DNA from: Trochalopteron elliotii
Taxonomy: Eukaryota > Chordata > Aves > Passeriformes > Leiothrichidae
Direction of reading: 5' to 3'
NCBI GenBank assembly: GCA_024734555.1
Contig: JANPWX010000451.1
Coordinates: 714,221 to 778,220 of the forward strand
Length of the DNA: 64,000 nt
Shown here: piece by piece, positions 51,101 to 61,388 of the stretch
Layout: each line of letters starts with the position of its first letter
Position numbering within the stretch: position 1 is the stretch's first letter
The notes under the pieces: generated by a model
Database searches by the model: none
What the model was told of the DNA's origin: nothing
The model's input: only the letters and a program-made list of their open reading frames with translations
Made by a program: the position numbers and the translations under genes

Positions 51101-54100
51101 CAGTTGTGGCAGCTCTGACCCAAATCTTCCTCACCTAAAAGCATCCAAGAGATTATTCTTGGATCTCCAGAGAAGTGATTGGAGGGAAAGCTTGGCATGG
51201 TTGGTGGAAATGTTAAGATCCAAATAATGAACCAGTCCATTGGAACACACCTGTAAATCAACATCTTGGAAAGGACCCAAGGAGGATGAGCATCCCTGAG
51301 ATGGATTTCACTGAGGGCTGGAATCAAGCCTGGGAGTTGCACCTCATGAGGTTAGAAACAGATTATTACTGGAGAACTCTTAAGTGGCAATGTTAAAACC
51401 TTAAAATTGATTTAAGAGGGTTGGAGCAATACAGAAGTACAGCCACACAAATAAAAGCAGATAGCGTTTGTAAATGAACATGGGGATTGTGCAAGGCCAG
51501 GTTGGGCAAGGCTTGGAGCAAATTGAGCTAGGGTTAGAGAAGTTGCTAAAATAGTGCAAAATGTCCCTGCCCATGGCAGGGGGTGGAATAAGAGGATCTT
51601 TAAGGTCCCTCCAACCCAAACCCTTCTGATTCATGCAGTAGATCTTGCTGGACACAGGAACCACCTCAGTATGGTCCAGCCATAGACCAAAACTTCTGCA
51701 AAACATCCAAATTCAGGGAATTAGAAAAGCAGGCAGGGGTGGACCAAACAATTCTCCAAATCAGCCCCTCTGTTGAAGCAGGAGGCTCACCAGGAGTACT
51801 TTGGGAAAAAAAAATCCCAGCAGAAATTACCTCCAGCTGTTTGAAGGTCAAGCAAACCAGCAAGATCTTTTACAGAAACAGACACCAACCAAACCAGAAA
51901 ATTATTATGAGGTGATTTAAAACAATAATAAAAAAGGAGAAATACCTGAGAACCACACCAATAAAAATAACCATGGTCACAGTCAATTTACACTTTCTCC
52001 TTCACACTCCTGGTCTGTCCACAGAGCCCAACAGAGCTACTTTTCTCTCTTTCATCTTTGAAATGCTGCCATATCATACCAGTGGCTTGCAGAGCCTTTG
52101 CAGAATGGTGAGCCCATGAACCTTTATAGCTGAAGTTGCAAACCTGTGCTTACAGAGGGGATGGGATTTGGTTTAACTGTGCAGCTGAGGTGTCTGTCAG
52201 CAGCTCTGCTTCAGAGTATCCTGAGAGAAGGAGCCCAAAGTCAGCCTGGCACCACGAGGGGATGGAGCGAGGAGCCATCATCCACCTCAGTGAGGGAGAC
52301 TTCAGGCTCTCATCCTGCTCACCTGTATTTCCACCCCAAGCCTTAGCCAAGCCCCTTTCCTGAGACTCCATAAATTATAAGGAGCAGAGGAGATGGATTT
52401 CAGCTCTCACGGATAAGGGCAATCTGCTAGAAAAACAAACACCTCGGCCGGAGTTATGCAGATGGTTAACCAACTTGGGAAGCTGTTTGCAGAGCCAAAA
52501 TAAATGATTCAGACCAGAATGCAAACGCTCATGCAACCTTTTGCCCTGGTTTAACTGAATTGGTTCAAGAGTTGCATCCAAATTTAACATTATTTCCCAT
52601 ATGGAAGAGACATTTGGGCAGCAGATGGGGCTGGGGCTTGAGGAAACACTCAGTGGTGCAATGAGATACTCACAGTGCTCTGCTCTGTCTTTTGCCAGCC
52701 CTGGTGGGGTTGGATATGTTGCAGTTCGGGGGCTGGTCACATCCTGCTGCCCTTGCAGAACCTCCAGCCCACCTCTGCCATCTGCCTGGGCATGGCTGGT
52801 GGGACACATGTACTCATTTCCACCTGTCTGGGATCAAACGTTTGGGTTGGTCAATGCAGTCCTTAGGAACAGCTTTCTAATGTATATTTCTGTTACACAT
52901 CTATGCATCCATAAGAACATAAATTATCTGTGGGCTTAAAACTGTTTCACACCCTTCTCCATCAACCTTTCAGGCTGAAGCAGTTGAGTGATTCACAAAG
53001 CAAAGAGAAGAAGCAAAAGAGAAGGTGGAAACCCCCCGGGATTAAGGGCTCAAGTTTTCCAAAGAGTGGAAGGACAGAAGGAGAAGAGACATCCTGAAAT
53101 AATTATTAAAATTAACCTCAAGGATGCAATACCTTGAAAAATTCGTTCTCTTCCAGTTTTATTCTTTCATGACTTGGTTTTCCCTCTTTTTCATCCTCTG
53201 TTAGAGCTCTTTCTGGACTGAAATGTTTAGAAATGGGAGAGATCTCAGCACACAGACACTTCAGCAAATCCACAAACGTATTGCCTTATGACAGTGCCCA
53301 ATCCCTCTGAATGAGGGAGGTGCCCAAATGACCACCAGTAAAGTAAGGGCAAATCCAAATTTAAAGGATTTAGTGGTCACTTGGGGATACTACAAATCAT
53401 TTGTGGAAGAGAAACAAATTAATAGGATTGTTTCCTCATAGCAGGAAAGGACAAAATAGATCCATTTGTGGTGAGAGGCACCTGGATCACACAATGTGCC
53501 TCTCACCACACTGTACTGAGATTTAGGGAAGAAGAAACAGCAACAGCATGCAGGACTTAATACTTTTTTTTCCCAGCATCACAACATTTCCCACAGAAAT
53601 GACCCCTTTTTATCACATAACTCTTCCATCACCACCAAAAAACCCAGCCTTCAGACAGTGACCACAAACACACACCACAAGGAGCTCAAAGTGTGATATT
53701 TGTAGGGTGAAATTCAGGATGGACCTTGCCTTGCCTCAGACCTAGAGCCAGGTGCCCCAGTTTGAGATCTTCTCCCTGTTTACACTGCTCAGGTTCCAGT
53801 GGGAACAGACAGTGTAATTTTTCACAGTCTCCCCTCCAGATAGGCTTTAGAATAAAAATCTTAAGAATCTTAGAAATCATGAGTGCTGGCATAGAAAAGC
53901 AACATCTATGCTGTCTTGGTCATGAAATATATGGAATTTCTTTCTATTTACTGAGTGTTACAATATTCAATCCCTAACCCGAATCAATTGTGGGGCTAGG
54001 AGAAGTTTGAGAGAGAGGAAAGGAAATTACCTGGATTTGGCAAAGGGAAAAATCTTCTGTTTCTAGAATAAAGAAGAGGAAAGCCTTCAGCCACTATGCT

Positions 54101-57100
54101 TTTCTCAGCAGTCAAGCTTTCATACAAGGCCTCAACTGTCAACCAGCATTTAAAGAAATATTTCTTTAGAAAGCCCAGAAGTATTTTATGTTTGGAATAG
54201 TCATCAGACTAAGGATATTTCATCTACTCTGCAGGACAGGGAATACACAGACTGACAAACTATACAGGGATAATAAAACAGTGTTAGGGTTGGACCAGTG
54301 AAGCTACTGGTCAGCATGGAAGCTATTACAGAAAGGAGAGCTTGCAGAGGAGGAGGAGGAAGTTTTTTAAATTTAAATAAAGATTTCCCAGCCTGCTATA
54401 AAATGAGACTCCAGTCAAGACAGAGAATCTCTCTGCAAATCACAGAGAGATAAATATGTTTGGAAAGCTGTGCTATTTCCCAGGCAGTTTGATGGCTCTG
54501 CAAGCCAGGGCTTGAAAGTGGAGTTTGACATTTTACAAAGAGTAAAAAGTCCCCTGTTTCAGCAGGGCCAGAGCTGATAGCCAGGAGGACATGGACATCT
54601 CCTGGCACGAGGTGATGTGTGCTCTCAGCTGAGATCTTTTAGATCTTCACAAAGGGGTTACCAGCACCAGCTCACTCTTGGTAAGAAATTCTAGAATATT
54701 TCAGTGGATTATTTTTTTCCTCCAAAAATTCACATTCTTGATGTTTGGTGCTTAACACTTGGTCTACCACCAATATCCATCCAGTTGGTGTTGTCACTTC
54801 CTTACATTTCTGCAGAGGAAGTCAAGGGAATTGACACTTCCCACTAGTATGGCTGGGAATCTCATTAGTCTTTGTGTCCCCTCTGCAATTTCTCATTTGT
54901 TTTTTTGAGAGTCTTCACAGACAACACACAGAGAAATTCTTGGCAGGTAAAAAATACAGATATTGGAAGTTTTCAAGACACTTACCTTGTGTTTTTGAGG
55001 CTCTGCCTTAGGTGCTAGGAAAGATATTTACGAACAGATATTAATTTTTAGTCCATGTTAAAGTCACTGCACTCTCAGGTGCAAAACTCAGCTTCAGCTG
55101 GGATGCTCAGCATCCAGGCACACATTCAAATGGACATTCACCATGTCCTACAGCTCCTTCCCTCTGCTATTTGAGCACTGGTTTATATGCAGGGGGCTGC
55201 AGCACCCAGCCTGACTGGCCACAATTTTCAGGGATCCATGGAATCCCAGGGGGGCTGTGGGATTCCCCCCACAAGGAAGTTGCTTGGCTCCTTTCCCACT
55301 GGGAGACAAAATCTGTGCATGTGGCAGAAATAACCTCCCCAAAAGAGACAACATTGGAAAATGTAAAAGCAGAGCAGTGGCACCTTTGATAGAGAAAATT
55401 AAACTGGGAAAAAATATTGATGCACCTGGGTAAGTCTTGTAGCCTGTGCCCTTCTGTTCCCAAGAAGATGCTGAGGTTTGCCTCACTATCTTCTTTTCAT
55501 TCTCCTCTACATGGGTAATGTCTTATGATATTCCCCACTGAGTTTTACTATAAGCATCATCTTACCCCCACAATTTTAACTTTTTTTGGTCATTGGCCCA
55601 GAGTCCTCACATGGGGGATAGGACAGTTTCTTGCTCTCCCAGACCACTGTGCAGCTGCTTTTCTCAACTTCTTTTCTCAATAAGAAACTGCACTATTTCC
55701 CATTTTAAAGTTTGTTTTTTTTTTTCCTAGCTAGCACATAATTCACCTCATAGTCCTGCCTTTCAAAGTACCTTCAATGACACACAAGGTTGTGGTGTCC
55801 CCAGACTGATTCAGGTACATTGGGGTTTCTTCATAATTATTCTGCTCTTCAAGTTGAGCGCTGAGAAGATGAAACAGAGAGAAAAGATTTTTTTTCCTGT
55901 CCCTTTTAGTAGTATGAAAAAAAATATTTCATCTTAAGGACAAGGAAATCAAGTGCTTTGATAGTGAGCCTACAATAAAGCAAAATGAAATCAGGATTTC
56001 CTGGGAGGGAGAGGAGACCTGTGGCAGATGCAAGGCTCAGCTGAACCTTCCCCCCTGACTCCATATCTCACTGCTTGTCCTTTGGGAGGCCAGGCTCCAT
56101 TTGGAGAGCTCAAAGCACATCAGGAGACTTCCTACCAGGGTTAGAGTCTCCTGCCTACAGCAATCCCTCAAGTAGAAACAGAACAAAAAAACAAAACCCA
56201 AGGAAATCAGAGGACAGCACTTTTCAAGCCTACTCAGGTACTTTGAAACTGATAACAATTCCCACTTGCACTGCTTGGCACGTGGCTTCTCATGGAAGGG
56301 AGCAAAAGGGAAAGCAGAGATAGCAGAGGGGACGTTTAAAGGTCCTGCTCCTGAGCTGATCAACCCACCCACTCCATGCCAACATTGTGAGTGGCACGTG
56401 CCAGCTACAGGAGGAGGGGAAAGCACCACAGCTCCAGCTCCACACAGCCTCAAGTGCTGGGCTCCCCAGCCCAGTTCCCATCTCCCCATCCTCATTTTTC
56501 CTTCCCTCCTCCAGAAATTAGTGTCATTTGGGAGTAGATGCAGGGGGAAAACCCAGCATTCCTGAATTACCCATGCGAATCCACCAGCCTTCCCCTCCGC
56601 CCAGTTTTTGGCATTTTAGGAATGTACCAGGAAGCTCCAAATGCACAAGACACAGCTTGTAACACAAGTGGGGGACAGGGTAAGGTGGGTAGAGAGCGCC
56701 AGGAAGAATCCTAGTAGAAACTTCTCTCTCCTAACTGTAAGTCTGTAGAAAACCCCGGGGAGGGTCTGTTTTTCCTGGAATGACCCCACTGTCACAACTC
56801 AGCTTCGACAGAGAAAGGGCTGAGGGCAAACCAGAACATGAGGAACAAGAAACTCAAGGTGCACTTTGACAGCAGTGAAATCAGAGAAAGAAACAACCCC
56901 TGAAGCCAAGCAGGAGGCTGTGCTGAGAGCAGGGGCTGCCCTAGCCCCTTGGTGTCCCCTGCAGACCCCCAGCACTGGCCCCACTGGTCCCACAAAAGCG
57001 ATTAGAGCTCAAGAACACTCAGCACAAGAAACAATGCCAGGGTCTCTAAGAGACCAGACTTCATTCCAGGTGAGGCTTCGAGGAGGGGAATTCCTGTCCC

Positions 57101-60100
57101 CAGACTGCTGTTATTTTCCCTTTATGCCAGAGTTACTTAATTAATTTTCTCCCGTTATCAGACAGTTAATATTTAACAAGTGACCTACTGTAGAGGCCGT
57201 ATCGCAAGTGTTGGGGCAAGAACAGCTGATCCTGCTGCATTACATTGCTAGAACAGCTTCTTGCAGTGCAGAACAGCTTGGGAGGAGGTTATTTTTTGAC
57301 CAGCTCTCTTCTGACAAGTACAGGTTAAAAGTTAACACCAACCCACACTGGCAGGAGCACCTCATGATGTCAAGAACAACTTGCTGTCATAGCTGGAGGA
57401 GTTGTTTGGGCACAGAAAGTATTTTAAGAATTCCCCTCTCTTTGCTGTGGTTCAGCTGTCCCATTTTCCCTTTTCACAACTCTAACAAAACATGTGTATG
57501 AATATTTTCCTCCACTTTTGCTGCTCCTGTTGTACAAAACCCAGGCTGCTGCACAACCACTCATGACGAGTCAGAGACCAGAAAAGGTCAGGATCTCCCT
57601 GCACACAAAAGAATTGTGCCTGCAAGATTTTTGAGCTGTTTCAGACAAACTCAAGTGATTTTGGACCACAACTCAATAAAAACCTCACTTCAGCATGTGG
57701 AGGCAGCTGAAGGACTGGGATGGTGAGGCAGGGCAGTCCTCCTGTGCCCTGGTTGTGCTGGCTGCACAAACACGGCATCACAGAATCATGCAGGAACACA
57801 AATTCCTTTGCTGCTGGCAAAGAAACCCCCAACACCTGCTGGTTATACCAGGGCTTTGTTTCAGCAACAGTTTTCAAAAGCATTTCTTTTCCAAAAACAC
57901 AAAACCTGAGTACACAGCAAACAGGAAGCAAAAAACACAAAGGGGGAGTGATGACTGTGCAACTAAAGCAATGGCAGTGTTCTACTTCCCACCAGCTAAA
58001 CCACACCTAAAGACACATGGATATGCTTCTCCATGAGGCTTTAAGAGCCCACAAGAGAAAGAAGGGTGACGTTTTCTCCATTAGGAGAGGGTCACCCCAG
58101 CCAGGTTTGAGTTTGCCATGTAGGTTCACACAACCACAGAATCCTAGAATGGTTTGGGTTGGAAGGACCCTTAAAGATGATCCAGTTCCAAGCCCTCCCT
58201 CTCCCCATATGCAGGGACACCTTCCACTAGACCAGGTTGCTCAGGATCCCATCCAACCTGGCCTTGCACACTCCCACTTCCTTGAACAACCCCTGGAGCA
58301 AGCTGCTGCCTCCAGGAGTGGGGCATTCCCTCCAAGCTGAGGGGGAAATGGGGTGGGGAAATTCCCATCAGCTGTGAGCCACACCTCGCCTCTCCCCAGG
58401 CTCACCTTTCAGGGGTCAGGTAATCCTCTTCTCCAGCAGCTGCACACAAAGACAGAGAGGATTAGTGCTGGAAGGCAAGCCCGTGGGACCACAGAGCACA
58501 TGGGAGGTGTGGCAGGGACAGCCCTTCCTGGCTGCACACAAAGGCAGGCATGACATAGCACTGCCAGCACAAACTGGGGACGTGGCTCCTTTAATATGCC
58601 ATTATTGTTTCACATTTACATTATTTCACATTATAATATCATTATTATTTCACATTTCCAGGCAACAACCTCAGGCTTTCTAGAGATGGATGGTACTGGG
58701 AGGGCATGGAGATGATGCCATGTAAAGGTAACTAGTTCCCCCCAGCAGATTAATATATTAATATATTTAGAAAAGGCAAATAGGCTACAAAAGTGTAGCC
58801 TAAAAAAAAAAAAATATTTTCAGTGCAAAACTCTTTTTCCCTCTCATTCCTATCAAAGCCAGGGCACACCAATGAGCCCTGGCACTGTAAAGCCAAAGAG
58901 ACTTTAGCAGAGCCTTTCATGCAAAAGCAGCTTGCTTTGAATTCATCAAAAGTTGTGCCTAAAGATCTGGCTATAATTAAGGCTGTATCTATAAAGAAAC
59001 ACCACTTAGCAGCTTAATAAGTGGTCTAGAATATTGTATTATGCAACATCAATAAGGTTTTATTATGGGAAACTGAACTTTTGCATTTCTTGATGTCGGA
59101 ACACTTAACGACATTGCCCTCTGTTGTATTTAAAACAGAAGTGGGGCGGGATTAGCAGACTATTTTCTAACAATTTTATTGTGCCTTCCCACAGTTGTGT
59201 GCTCCAGAGTTAAAGCATTTCCCATTGAAGAGGAGTGATAAAGATCAGCCCAGCTCACAGGCAGCTGCTGCTGCTTTACAGCCAGCTGTAAACTGCTCTC
59301 AGCACGGGTTTCTGAGGATGGGATGGCGTCCAGCCTGGAAAACCAGATCCCTTTTCCAGATCAAGAGCTAAAATCGGCCCCACTGAAACTGCTGGGCTCC
59401 TGTTAAGGTTTGGGGAAGAAGTTATAAACAAGTAACAAAGCCTGATTTCTGTGTGCTGGAAATCGCGGCCTTACAGATGTCAATAAACTGCATATTTTAA
59501 TTAATTTTCTGTAGAACAGACCTGGGGAAAAAAAAAAAAAGACTAAATATCTCTTACTTGTTTCATTTCCTCTGTGGACCAAAGGCATGGTGCTTTGGAA
59601 AGCACGGGGATCAACTTTTGGGGGTCTCGGAGGCTTCCCAGGGGCAGGACCCAGGGATTCAGCTGAAGGGAGAGAGTTAATCCTTGGCCACTTGCTCCCA
59701 GGGCTGTAAGACCATTTTCCTGCTCCAGGCTGGCAGAAAGGAGGTTCTGATTCTGCTCCAGAGAAGCACAAGGACAGGCAGCTATTAGCCCTGATTCAAG
59801 CAAAAATCCATGTAGGATCATTAGTTGTTATGCTGACATTTCCAACCTGCTCTGCCTCCTCCCAGTTTCAGTGTCCCCATCACACAGCAGGTCTCTCACC
59901 AGAACAAATGGAAATGCCCATTTTTCCAGATTTTTACCACGTGAGCCATGCTGGGGTCTCAGCTCTTGACAGCTCCCTTCCTCTGGAATATAAAATACCA
60001 GCCCAATTTTCTGTGCTTATAACAGCTTAATCTGCCAGGATTTAGGGCTGTGGCTGTTTGCAGTGCTCAGTCTAGGTGAGGTGGCTTTCCAGGGTAAACA

Positions 60101-61388
60101 AAGACTTAAAGTTTTCAGTGGCCTGTCACGTCAGCAAGGGGAACTTCACGGCCTCTGAGTTTCCCAGCACCACTTTCTCTAAGAAATATCTTCTCAGGTC
60201 TTAAATGTGACCTTTTGCAAATCTGGGAGGGTGCAGCAGGGGGTGGGGGGGATTCAGGTTTAAGCTCTTTTAATTAGAATTAAACTGTCATTGCAGACCA
60301 ACCAAGCCTTTCACATCTGTGTGAAGTCACATTTACCTTGGGATTGCAGACAGCCAAAGCACACAACAGCTAAGACAGTCTCCTGTACTCAGTTTTCATC
60401 CTACTCTCAAAATGTGGGCAATTTCTTAGAGTGAGTTTTTAAAAAAAATGTTGGAATGGGAAATCCTCCCCTTACCCAAGCGGAGCAGCAGTTTGAGACC
60501 CATTTGTTATCTCCAGGACCTCCAGACCAAGAACAGAGCATGTCAATGGGCCAGTTTGGCCTCTTGTTTGAGGGTCCCAACCCTTAGGAGCTTTTCTCTC
60601 CTGCTGCTGCATCCTGCACTCCCAGATCACCTATAGACTCCTATATTTATATATTCAGCGTTAAAAACACACCCCACCATACCTTCCTGGTGCTGAGGTG
60701 GCTCTCCTGGTGCACGATGACCTGACTGGCAGGACACAGATGCCACCACACCCTCAGCACGTGCTCCATCACAGCTCCTGTGTGCTCTGGGAGCCTGAGG
60801 AGGAGCTACCCCACCTCCATGCAGAGCATCCTTCCTCTGGGCACGCCAGTCCAGCACAGGAGAGCTCCCAGAGGGTGGCACTCTGTCACTGCCTGATGCA
60901 ACAGGAGCTGGGTTTGCTGCCCGCAGGGTTGGGATTCTTGGGCTTGTTTTCTCCTTGCGGGATAAAGTCTCTTCCCAGATCTGCAGGATGTGCTGGAAAG
61001 AATCCTGGAGAGAAGGGTCCTCTGGAGTTGTTTGGCTTGATCCTTGCTGGTCAGTGGCACGGGACAGGAGAGGGTTTTCTGGGCTGCTCTTGGGAGAACT
61101 CAGCCCTTTCTCTGATGCACTGCCCTGGTGCTCTTTGTTGTGCCCCGTCCAACCCTGAGGCCGTGCCAAGGGCTTGTGCTGGCTGAGCACAGGGGACTGC
61201 GAGGTGGGATGGGCAGGTTTGGACTCTTTCACCTCTCTCTTAGTCAGGGGCAGAGGGCTGGATGTGGTGTTCCCTGCAGAGCCAGGCTTGGGGCTGACCT
61301 CTGTGGGAGGTTTCTGTGGCAGCTTGTTGGCCAAGTTGGAGTCATTCTGGAATTTTGCTCGGAGGGCTTTGAAGTCAGTCACACCTTC
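42296..61388 (-). CDS. FYB2: FYB2 (C1orf168), FYB/ADAP-family adaptor (exon 1 not found)
   Basis: FYB2 is a cytoplasmic adaptor related to ADAP/FYB1. It is phosphorylated on tyrosines after T-cell receptor stimulation and is linked to integrin adhesion (family knowledge). Exons traced on the minus strand encode, in order: the N-terminal GVTDFKALRAKFQND block; a long low-complexity Ser/Pro region; a proline-rich motif (GPAPGKPPRPPKVD); tyrosine motifs EEDYLTP, NNYEETPMYLN, EDIYDDIEEL, EETYEDVGI and EDNVYDDVEV; a Lys-rich segment; and a helically extended SH3 domain (KLFRETFMYDKEIRVL ... LTAGEQLDVIDV ... YGYVLVEHLNF). The traced coding length is 2,007 nt including candidate micro-exons, about 668 residues without exon 1, against about 728 in human. 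It is convergent with PRKAA2, as in human. Gene identity is firm; the first exon, one junction (48.3-47.9 kb), one micro-exon and the terminal exon are less certain. Confidence 0.93.
43293..43326 (-). CDS. FYB2: FYB2 exon: end of hSH3 (YGYVLVEHLNF)
   Basis: 34 bp between 'ctcttccctcag' and 'gtaaat'. With the T of the previous exon it gives YGYVLVEHLNF, matching the GKYGYVLVEHLDF end of mammalian FYB2. One short terminal exon must follow. Confidence 0.94.
43443..43599 (-). CDS. FYB2: FYB2 exon: hSH3 domain core
   Basis: 157 bp between 'ctgtcctgcag' and 'gtgagt'. It encodes YDKEIRVLATATAER, then LPLTAGEQLDVIDVLQGHA and VICRNAQGR, the beta-strands of the C-terminal helically extended SH3 domain. 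It is GC-rich compared with upstream exons. Confidence 0.96.
43695..43826 (-). mobile_element. CR1 LINE 3' fragment, reverse
   Basis: The + strand 'agaattgctgggttggaagagacctccaagattgttgagtccgacc' and 'aactagaccatggcacctactgccacatccag' is a reversed CR1 tail. It is in the same sense as FYB2, about 95 bp upstream of the SH3-core exon. Confidence 0.9.
43951..44035 (-). CDS. FYB2: FYB2 exon: N-terminal helix of hSH3
   Basis: 85 bp between 'ctcttgttgcag' and 'gtgtgt'. It encodes NIFKFKKSSEEKSKKMDKEE and KLFRETFM. The charged helix and FRxxF step are the hallmark of the helically extended SH3 domain of FYB proteins (FRKKFxYDxEI in relatives). Confidence 0.93.
45083..45110. repeat. Homopolymer A28
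   Basis: 28 consecutive A on the + strand (T28 on the FYB2 strand), within a FYB2 intron. It could be the tail of an old retroposon or slippage; no element was recognised beside it. Confidence 0.95.
45197..45346 (-). mobile_element. CR1 LINE 3' fragment, reverse
   Basis: 'aatcatagaatcatagaatgggttgctccaagccctg', 'tagcctggtcttggacacttccagggat' and 'caggaattccttcctaaaatc' form a reversed CR1 terminus and tail in a FYB2 intron. Confidence 0.9.
45624..45716 (-). CDS. FYB2: FYB2 basic exon RGKDEKYRVRMPKL
   Basis: 93 bp after acceptor 'ctgttcccctcag'. It encodes RGKDEKYRVRMPKLRMVKEY and KDKRKSIDDVE. The donor 'AAAG|gtcttg' is weak, but AG|A to the next exon keeps the frame into the SH3 domain. Confidence 0.85.
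46239..46299 (-). CDS. FYB2: FYB2 exon with EDNVYDDVEV motif
   Basis: 61 bp between 'attttgattaacag' and 'gtgagg'. It encodes AAVSQEDNVYDDVEVGQRET, another YDDV-type tyrosine motif. It closely resembles the EVYDDV motifs that precede the C-terminal SH3 domain in FYB1. Confidence 0.93.
46811..46849 (-). CDS. FYB2: FYB2 exon EHSSCRSGDIQE (39 nt)
   Basis: Between 'ttttttctttaaag' and 'gtaaca'. In the frame set by its neighbours it encodes (V)EHSSCRSGDIQE and ends with G, completed by CA of the next exon. Confidence 0.82.
47048..47059 (-). CDS. FYB2: FYB2 candidate 12-nt micro-exon (VPNL)
   Basis: TACCAAATTTAG lies between a strong acceptor ('actggtttccatttcag') and a strong donor ('gtaagc'). 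It starts with TA and ends with G, exactly the phase of its neighbours, so it could be included or skipped without changing frame; inclusion adds VPNL. Confidence 0.55.
   Translation of the reverse strand, partial: YQI
47862..47900 (-). CDS. FYB2: FYB2 exon PSWEEHLLKKFN (39 nt)
   Basis: Between 'tccaagttccattcag' and 'gtgagt'. The only open frame reads PSWEEHLLKKFN and needs one base from the exon before. It ends with one base (G) that pairs with either of the next two exons (both start TA). Confidence 0.8.
48004..48014 (-). CDS. FYB2: FYB2 candidate micro-exon (11 nt)
   Basis: CATGACACAAG follows a very good acceptor ('ttggtacctttctgatacctcag') and precedes a weaker donor ('gtgcac'). It would read ...NL-S-M-T-Q-E-PSWEEH... 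and restore the frame between the Lys-rich exon and the PSWEEHLLKKFN exon. A competing candidate is 48,062-48,120 (59 nt; donor 'gttttc' is weak), which also restores frame. Confidence 0.3.
48297..48380 (-). CDS. FYB2: FYB2 Lys-rich exon
   Basis: 84 bp between 'ctcttttgaacag' and 'gtaaga'. It encodes TEKQKRFGNLFKIEKLKL and NHFRLKDNL, a basic, probably helical segment. The AG acceptor 5 bp further in would bring a stop into frame, so the first AG is used. It ends with two bases (AG), which do not fit the next firm exon directly. Confidence 0.88.
50236..50299 (-). CDS. FYB2: FYB2 exon with EETYEDVGI motif
   Basis: 64 bp between 'taagtttcag' and 'gtaagt'. It encodes RNSNEETYEDVGIGGDNPAK. The Y-E-D-V tyrosine motif is of the FYB type. 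GA|A joins it to the next exon. Confidence 0.92.
50599..50666 (-). CDS. FYB2: FYB2 Ser-rich exon (68 nt)
   Basis: Between 'atctctcctgcag' and 'gtaagt'. It encodes NVTLVSSSSHGSDASSSFTS, a serine-rich linker between two tyrosine-motif exons. Phases match on both sides (CT|C and A|GA). Confidence 0.85.
50726..50846 (-). CDS. FYB2: FYB2 exon with EDIYDDIEEL motif
   Basis: 121 bp between 'ttctcgtttccag' and 'gtgagt'. It encodes HSVGVGAPQAEGTALGQTP, then APEDIYDDIEELQDRL. YDDI is the classic FYB-family tyrosine motif. The frame is fixed by this motif and by the next exon. Confidence 0.92.
51475..51640 (+). mobile_element. CR1 LINE 3' fragment
   Basis: 'gcaaggccaggttgggcaaggcttggagcaa', 'aaaatgtccctgcccatggcagggggtgg', 'ctttaaggtccctccaacccaaacccttctgattc': a CR1 tail antisense to FYB2, in an intron. 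Confidence 0.9.
52411..52426 (-). CDS. FYB2: FYB2 candidate micro-exon (16 nt)
   Basis: CAGATTGCCCTTATCC lies between a good acceptor ('gtttgtttttctag') and a 'gtgaga' donor. It encodes QIALI and supplies the single leading base that the next exon needs (C|GG). Exon 8 ends in phase 0, whereas the EDIYDDIEEL exon needs one base, so an exon of length 1 mod 3 must lie in this interval. This is the best candidate found. Confidence 0.4.
53133..53217 (-). CDS. FYB2: FYB2 exon 8: charged linker
   Basis: 85 bp between 'ctaaacatttcag' and 'gtattg'. It encodes PERALTEDEKEGKPSHERIK and LEENEFFK. Only the frame set by exon 7 is open (the other two contain stops), which independently supports both exons. 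Confidence 0.85.
54031..54062 (-). CDS. FYB2: FYB2 exon 7 (32 nt)
   Basis: A short exon between 'tctttattctag' and 'gtaatt' encodes KQKIFPFAKS. Its AG end plus the first T of exon 8 makes Ser. It is needed for exon 8 to be in its open frame. Confidence 0.8.
54986..55014 (-). CDS. FYB2: FYB2 exon 6 (29 nt)
   Basis: A short exon between 'tctttcctag' and 'gtaagt' encodes APKAEPQKHK. It ends on a codon boundary and joins exon 5 in frame. Support comes from splice sites and phase. Confidence 0.75.
55772..55860 (-). CDS. FYB2: FYB2 exon 5: NNYEETPMYLN
   Basis: 89 bp between 'catcttctcag' and 'gtactt'. It encodes SAQLEEQNNYEETPMYLN and QSGDTTTLCVIE, aligning with the mammalian HNYEATISYLRHSGN-type segment. 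Two tyrosines lie in acidic/Thr-Pro context. Confidence 0.92.
58131..58330 (-). mobile_element. CR1 LINE 3' fragment, reverse
   Basis: 'cacagaatcctagaatggtttgggttggaaggacccttaaagatgatcc', 'gggacaccttccactagaccaggttgctcagg' and 'ccaacctggccttgcacactcc': a reversed CR1 tail in FYB2 intron 4, ending about 75 bp downstream of the exon 4 donor in transcript order. Confidence 0.93.
58406..58439 (-). CDS. FYB2: FYB2 exon 4 (34 nt)
   Basis: A short exon between 'tttgtgtgcag' and 'gtgagc' encodes TAGEEDYLTPE, an acidic tyrosine motif. It joins exon 3 (A|CT) and exon 5 (AG|C) in frame. Confidence 0.85.
59558..59662 (-). CDS. FYB2: FYB2 exon 3: proline-rich SH3-binding motif
   Basis: 105 bp between 'ctctcccttcag' and 'gtaaga'. 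It encodes AESLGPAPGKPPRPPKVDP and RAFQSTMPLVHRGNET. The LGP-P-KP-RPP-V pattern is shared by FYB1 and FYB2 and in FYB1 binds SKAP-family SH3 domains. Phase agrees on both sides. Confidence 0.95.
60683..61388 (-). CDS. FYB2: FYB2 exon 2: N-terminal block and Ser/Pro region
   Basis: 706 bp between acceptor 'cttcccctcacccag' and donor 'gtatgg'. It starts EGVTDFKALRAKFQND, the conserved FYB2/FYB-type N-terminus, and continues as a long low-complexity region with many Ser, Pro and Gln. It includes ILQIWEETLSRKEKTSPRIP, similar in position to a Trp-centred helix of mammalian FYB2. An in-frame ATG at 61,455-61,457 lies upstream, but the strong polypyrimidine acceptor argues that it is intronic. It leaves one base (G) for exon 3. 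Confidence 0.93.

Noticed and set aside
51831..51866. 36-nt candidate FYB2 exon (ILLVCLTFKQLE) with a strong gtaatt donor
   Set aside because: The phase is neutral and cannot solve the exon 8 to EDIYDDIEEL conflict, and the hydrophobic peptide is unlike its neighbours; kept only as a possibility for RNA-seq.
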